Assembly (NCBI GenBank): GCA_000507305.1
Contig: DF239568.1
Span: 122,776 to 186,775 of the forward strand
From: Breviolum minutum Mf 1.05b.01
Lineage: Eukaryota > Sar > Dinophyceae > Suessiales > Symbiodiniaceae
DNA length: 64,000 nt
Reading direction: 5' to 3'
How positions within the stretch are numbered: position 1 is the stretch's first letter; each line of letters begins with the position of its first letter. The notes beneath the pieces are model-generated. The model was given only the letters and a program-made list of their open reading frames with translations. It made no database searches and had not been told where the DNA came from. A program made the translations under genes and the position numbers. Shown here one piece after another: positions 59,411-64,000 of the stretch.

Positions 59411-60700
59411 CGAAGAGAGTGCCTGATCCCACCTTTTGGGCGGTCGGCCTTTGTTTCTGGATGGTGCGGTGGAAAATTATGCACCCAATCATTCCAAGGC
59501 ATCCAAGCAATGGCCGTAGCGGCCCAGGAAAACTGATTTCAAGCAATCTTAGTTGCCAAACGGTATTGCTTTACAAAACATTGATTGCTCCACGACGGCA
59601 ATGGGTGTAAAGATACAGCGTGCTCCATTCTTTGATTCTTTGTCTGCAGTGTGATTTCCGAAGGTTCATCCGGTATGCGAACCCAACCAACAATAGACCA
59701 CAACATCCGCCGTTGTACCACGTCCACTTCGTGCAAAGATCTTTGCGTCAGCGGCAGTGAAGCCAAACCAAACATAGCAGTCGGGAAAACAGTTGCCTGG
59801 AATAATTTCAACGTCAATCTGAGAGACACGTCTCTGTTCAACGACATCAATTTGTGCTGCTGAAATTTGCCCCATGCGCGTGGTTCCGGCAAAATTTCCA
59901 TCCAACGTGGTGTGCGACAAGGAGATATCCTAAACCCGTTTTTTTCAACACGGTGTTGGAACATGCAATGCGGAAATGGAAATTGAAATTGACAAATGAA
60001 GGTTTGAGGCTGGGACAGGACATTAGGTTAACGAACTTGCGGTATGCTGACGACCTCATGATCTTTGCCACATCTCGTGAAGAATTGGTCTTCATGGTTG
60101 AAACATTGGCGCAAACATATTTCCCTTATTGTATTGCAGTTGAGTGGCATGAAACGAAAGTATTGACGACCCTACCCTACAAGAGACATCACATGTCGAA
60201 ATATGTGGGACTATGGTTGCAATTTGCATGGCGAAACGACACACAAATATCCGATTTGAATATTAGAACTGAGGTGGAAATCATGTATCGCATACGATGT
60301 GCATCAACAAGTCAAAATAGCCATCCCGGATACCTTGCGCAGTCAAAGCTGCAAACAATGCTCCATGTTCAACTTTGTCAAAAGCCGATGTCAAGTCCAA
60401 GCTAGCAAACCAAATCCCGCATTGCCATTCCAATGTTTTGCTAATAATCGTTTTTAACACAACGAAAGCATGGTCAGCACCTGTCATTTGGACATTTTCT
60501 GGACCGCAGGTTTGCTGTCGGTTGCGGTCCATTGATGTCGGCTGTACCTCGATACCTTCTTCATTCGCACGGCCACAAATCACAGAAGGAACACTTTTGT
60601 TGCTGGACTCAGCATGACAAACGTGCAGTCTTGCAACAAAGGCACGAATTGGAAACCAACCACCGTAACCCACCTTGACAGGATTCAAATTCAATCCCAA
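59390..60700 (-). mobile_element. LINE-type non-LTR retrotransposon, degraded copy
   Basis: A reverse transcriptase open in pieces. Minus strand 60700-60276 carries the first part with motif A (WFASLDLTSAFDKVEH). Minus strand 59880 to about 59395 carries the C-terminal part (LFQATVFPTAMFGLASLPLT, DVVQRRMLWSIVGW, SLHPLPSWSNQ), with a premature TGA after LATKIA and continued homology beyond it. The middle part with motif B and the YADD box is on the opposite strand (59885-60275). A frameshift at a T run near 59938 breaks that part too. The copy is therefore dead. No endonuclease domain is visible upstream of 60700, so the copy is 5'-truncated or too decayed. Confidence 0.88.
59885..60275 (+). 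mobile_element. inverted central block of the LINE reverse transcriptase
   Basis: About 390 bp reading on the plus strand: KISIQRGVRQGDIL (motif B), then after a one-base shift FFNTVLEHAMRKW, LRYADDLMIFATSREEL (motif C, with the catalytic Asp pair) and KYVGLWLQF. Both neighbours of this block read on the minus strand. The left break falls just after the codons for RAWGKF of the C-terminal part. The right break falls just after HIVCDT of the N-terminal part. Flipping the block would restore the normal A-B-C motif order. Confidence 0.88.
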
Positions 60701-60709
60701 ACCTTAATC

Positions 60710-61575
60710 CCAACAACATTCACAATACCAAATTTGCTTTGAATGATGGACCTCTCAAAACTCACTTTGAAGCCGTAACGATGGATTGTAAAATGCAAAT
60801 GCACGCCCGGATGTGCAGTTGCCCGTGCCCATCAATTGCAAAATTGAGACCAAATTTGTTGCATGCAAATGTAATAGTTCCAAAGTGTTTCCATATTCCC
60901 ATCCATTCCCTTATTGGACCTTTCGAAAAAGCGACCCTGGGTGGAATGAAAACCGTTTGGGTTTGATTTCGGTGATGGCCTCCCCCCGGGTGTCTTGATG
61001 GCAATTGTGTCTTTGCTCGGCCACTTCGGAAGATGAGTACAAAATCACAAGAAAAAAGTTGATGACGACAAAAACCCAGCCGTCATCGTCTTTTGCGGCT
61101 GCGACAGGAATTGCCAGCCTCGAAGGATAAACACCACACACATCTGGTTAGGTTGCAAGGTGTTCGGGCCGGCTTTCTTTTTTTGTTTGCAAGCTTCGGG
61201 TCGAGCTAGCCGCGCCGAAAAAATAAGGACCTTTCCTTCTAGACTAACCCGGTATCTGTTCAAATCGTAACGACACATTCCCGCACCACAATCCTGCGGC
61301 CACTAGGTGTTGCAGGCGTGATTCCACAAAAACCGAGATGCCGAAGTGGCGCGGAACGACAATGACATCCGGAGATATGGGGGCAAAAGCTGTTGCCAAG
61401 AATGCCCGCCGTCAGCAATTCGAATTCCTAGGTCTGGAACATGCTGGAAATTTTTAGCCAGGATTGGGTATCTCCGGAGGAACGCTTTCCACTGCTTATG
61501 ACTTATGACAACTGAAATCTGTAATGTCATCGGTCGGATGCTGTGCTGACCGACCTCAAGTTTCTGGGCGGGGTT
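60710..61575. other. repeat-zone sequence, no gene seen
   Basis: No convincing frame. The text shows more CpG and poly-A/poly-T runs than the gene zone. It is probably decayed repeats. Confidence 0.35.
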
Positions 61576-61582
61576 GCACATG

Positions 61583-61710
61583 TGGGACGAGCGTAGGACG
61601 AGCGTACCCTAAGAGGAGCGTCCCCTAGGAGGACCGAACGCACCCTAGGAAGGACGAGTGTATACTAGGAGGGCCGCATACCCTAGGAAGGTCGCGCGTG
61701 CCCTAGGGGA
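61583..61710. repeat. minisatellite, unit about 19-20 bp
   Basis: Six to seven diverged units close to GGACGAGCGTACCCTAGGA, differing by substitutions and 1-4 bp indels, ending in a poly-A run. CCTAGG palindromes recur at the unit joins. Confidence 0.88.
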
Positions 61711-61849
61711 AAAAAAACTCTCCAGGCTGTACCGAATCATTTTTTTTAACTGAATCATTTCGGCGCATGCGAGGTTGTAGTGCAACTACATAAGGGCTAC
61801 CGAAGAAGAAGGGAAACAAAAAGGGAACGTCTCCACATTGTAAACCATA

Positions 61850-61995
61850 TTCTTCGGATTGAATGTTTAGTGCCATGGATGGCATTCTGTGCTGACGGAC
61901 CTCCCTACACATTTGATGCTGGAAAATCAAAAAAGGCTCCACACTGTCAATGTCCATGCCAGTGTCAACCCTGTATGCCCCGTTAAGCAGCTTGT
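61850..61995. repeat. dispersed repeat fragment
   Basis: Contains TGTGCTGACGGACCTC, which recurs as TGTGCTGACCGACCTC near 61540, and a block GTCAACCCTGTATGCCCC...CAGCTTGTTT that recurs in changed form at 63188-63230. Together with the pair at 59280 and 63000 this marks a family of old repeats across 59-63.3 kb. Confidence 0.55.
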
Positions 61996-63480
61996 TTCAC
62001 GCATAGGGCAAAATTGTGCAACTACTTCCTATAAACTCCACACTATCAAATATGTTACACCCACCGGAATCGCTAGTGTCACGGGTGGCATGTTGCTCGC
62101 GCTATAATCAACACGTGGGGCATTTCAACGGTCATGTCCTCAACTTGTGGATGTCCGTTGTCGGCCCCTTCGTGTGGTACGAGTTAAATTTTTGAAGGAC
62201 AAAAATATTTGATGTTTCGGTTCCCCCTTCATCGACAATGCCAAATCATGTTCACACATTTCCTCTCGAACCATGGGCCATTGCGGCAACATCTTGCCAC
62301 ACTAATGTAGGAACGTGGGTTGGCGTAGTGCAGGTAAAAACGGTGGTGCTATGAATTCAAATTTTTGGGAGTAGTGAACAACTTTGGCAGCAATGACGGA
62401 AATTGAAAATACGTCTCTTTTTTGGTCTCTTCTTCGTGTTGGAGGCGACCGCATGCGAAAGTTTCCCCAAAAAAATGTGACATGCTCGAAAACCTTGTCG
62501 CAAAAGTAGTCCCGCAGGGGTTCTGTGAGCGCACCTCCGTCCCCTGGTGGGTAAATCGGTCACACAGTCATGGATGTGGTGGCTGCAATCGTCCTGTTTT
62601 AGCGAATCTGGCGAAATTTTGCAGTGTGGGGATGCAAACATACGTTTGGACATCGGCATCAGCATGACAGGGACGGGGACTCGCACACTGCTTTGAACAT
62701 CCGGCGTTCCTGAATTTGTGGACGCTATTTTTTCCGACGGGCGCGCCCGCAATGCCCCACCACCCCGCACGCACGAAATGCAGGTGAGGACATGCGGTCA
62801 TGGAAACGGAGAACGACACCGACATCGACATGCACACAAAACAGGGGACATGGACATCGACAGGCCTACATTCGTAAATAAATGTGGACATCGGCATTGC
62901 CAAACATATTCTTACTAGGTTGGTTACAACTTCCAAATGCTGGATTTGCCGTTTGGTGATAAAATGCTCCCCTTTGAAAAATCTTCTTTGTCTTTGTCCC
63001 TTCATTCGCCCGTTCGAAGTGTTTCGATCCCAGAAAGGCAAGAGTGTTTTTGTTTCAACATAGTGTCACCATATCGCAAAAATGCGGTCAAACCTTCGAT
63101 TTGCCTTCGACCAATTTCGACCACCAAAAAAAATACATGTTGGTGGGTCCGACAAGCCAGTCTGTTTATTGACGCTGGCAACGGTCAACCGTCAACCCTG
63201 CATGCCACATTGCGCAGCCTGCTTCAGACACAGTGGTACATGGAACAAACGTCATCATGGCTCCGTATATAAAAATTACAGGTCACATAGTGTTGGGAAA
63301 ATTGACGGCGAGAAATTCCGGAATCGAGTTCCAGAAGTCTGCGTCATAGGTAGCACTGCCCATGAACGCAAACCCTTCAACCAAAAAACTTCATCAGCAT
63401 GGTATCCCCAAAATAATTCGGGCCTTTGCCGCCGGCGGTTGCCAAACCAGTCCGTTTTGATCTAACAGTACCCTGATGTT
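61996..63480. other. repeat-zone sequence with right dispersed copy
   Basis: Holds the right copy of the dispersed repeat (63000-63135) and its tail (63180-63240). Long open frames on the minus strand at 63041-62568 have no motif and are rich in His, Cys and Met, as chance frames are. No gene is supported. Confidence 0.4.
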
Positions 63481-63488
63481 GCGAAATA

Positions 63489-63508
63489 GTGAAGTGAAGT
63501 GAAGTGAA
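63489..63508 (-). repeat. (TTCAC)n tail of the LINE
   Basis: Four copies of a 5-bp unit, GTGAA on the plus strand, directly after the 3' hairpin of the element. Short tandem tails of this kind mark the 3' end of many non-LTR elements. Confidence 0.8.
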
Positions 63509-63509
63509 A

Positions 63510-63545
63510 CCTGTATGCCCGCAGGCAGCCCGTGAAGGGCACAGG
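63510..63545 (-). other. 3' terminal stem-loop of the LINE
   Basis: CCTGTATGCCC at 63510-63520 pairs with GGGCACAGG at 63537-63545, with a two-base bulge, enclosing a 16-base loop that has its own GCCC/GGGC-like text. Its place just before the (TTCAC)n tail fits a template-recognition hairpin for the element's own reverse transcriptase. Confidence 0.6.
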
Positions 63546-64000
63546 TGAAAAACAAAAGCGCTATGTACACATTAATGCCCTTCAGATGGTCTTGTTCATG
63601 ATTCGGTGCAAAAGAACACGAACTGTGGCATCAGATTTGCCCACCGGTTCGCATCCCTTGCCACGGCCCTCCAGTTGCCCAATTGTTGATACCTGCAAAA
63701 GTTCTGTAACGTAGTGTCCCAAGTGTTTCGAGGACGACCAACAGTGTGATGCCCCCTGCACGTCCACATCAGAATGCGGGATAACCAACGATCCGGAGGT
63801 AGGTTGGCAGCATATTGCGCCAAGTTCCAATGCATTTCCACACAACGCACGGACCAACATTTCACCGAATATTGTTGAACAAAATGTGCAACCCGTGCAT
63901 TCCAATCATGCAAGATTTCATGCCAAGGTCGTGTCCAGTCTGTGGCAGCAGGTGGGCCGACCACACTTCGAAGCAGTTTTCGGAATACCACATCAACATT

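Larger units (their letters stand above)
63489..64000 (-). mobile_element. LINE-type retrotransposon, 3' end, continues beyond window
   Basis: The minus strand from 64000 to about 63596 is open for 131 codons with no stop and reads VDVVFRKLLRSVVGPPA, matching in position and pattern the DVVQRRMLWSIVGW stretch of the copy at 59.4-60.7 kb. It continues with LPPDRWLSRILMWTC, VGRPRNTWDTTLQNFCRY and WRAVARDANRW, the usual C-terminal end of LINE proteins. It stops at about 63596. A 3' untranslated part of about 90 bp, a hairpin and a (TTCAC)n tail follow. This copy is less decayed than the other one. Its reverse transcriptase and endonuclease would lie to the right of the window. Confidence 0.85.

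Noticed and set aside
59666-59920. Minus-strand frame overlapping the LINE
   Set aside because: It is a shifted frame of the C-terminal LINE region, which has the family motifs in another frame.
62568-63041. 157-codon minus-strand frame
   Set aside because: No motif, composition typical of chance frames, and overlap with the dispersed repeat copy.
1-64000. Spliced-leader gene or relic leader copies
   Set aside because: I looked by eye for the dinoflagellate leader ending in TTTTGGCTCAAG on both strands and found no good match; a computed search could still find degraded relics.

Overview
This window looks like a nuclear chromosome segment from a dinoflagellate, probably a Symbiodiniaceae-type alga. 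Four features point that way. Every gene I can recognise from position 1 to about 58 kb lies on the minus strand. Coding sequence is cut into many short exons by repeat-filled introns. Introns whose boundaries are fixed by protein homology often start with GC or GA instead of GT. Most acceptors read AG|G. No bacterial operon, ribosome binding site, tRNA, rRNA or CRISPR array was seen. Two stretches of N (9066-9251 and base 35414) lie in or beside simple repeats. Exon limits are read by eye; limits backed by homology are given to the base, the others are approximate.

Layout from right to left, in the direction of transcription: a repeat and retrotransposon zone (58.4-64 kb) holding two LINE copies, one of them with an internal microinversion; a PPPDE-type cysteine peptidase gene (56.9-55.5 kb); an unrecognised multi-exon gene (51.8-48.5 kb); a gene with degenerate EF-hand-like segments (45.3-42.2 kb); a second PPPDE gene (40.1-39.2 kb); two consecutive CAF16-like soluble ABC ATPase units that may form one protein (37.8-31.6 kb); a short coiled-coil gene (about 29.6-28.7 kb); a RING-type gene (27.9-27.3 kb); another coiled-coil gene (26.5-25.5 kb); a NUP98 nucleoporin gene complete from start to stop codon, with FG repeats, Rae1-binding motif and C-terminal autoproteolytic-type fold (24.6-18.3 kb); a coiled-coil gene with two SAP-like helical repeats (18.2-15.8 kb); a small unrecognised gene (15.6-14.7 kb); an intronless peptidyl-tRNA hydrolase gene (14.3-13.8 kb); and two large coiled-coil genes (13.5-7.8 kb and 6.7 kb to beyond the left edge).

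The genes do not form one pathway. They are housekeeping or cytoskeletal-type genes arranged head to tail, as expected for dinoflagellate unidirectional clusters. The points most worth following are the tandem ABC units without a start codon between them, the NUP98 protein that ends two residues after an altered autoproteolysis site, the five-fold tandem 5' splice-site repeat at 16.35 kb, the LINE microinversion at 59.9-60.3 kb, and the conserved 33-nt microexon carrying the catalytic Cys in both PPPDE genes.
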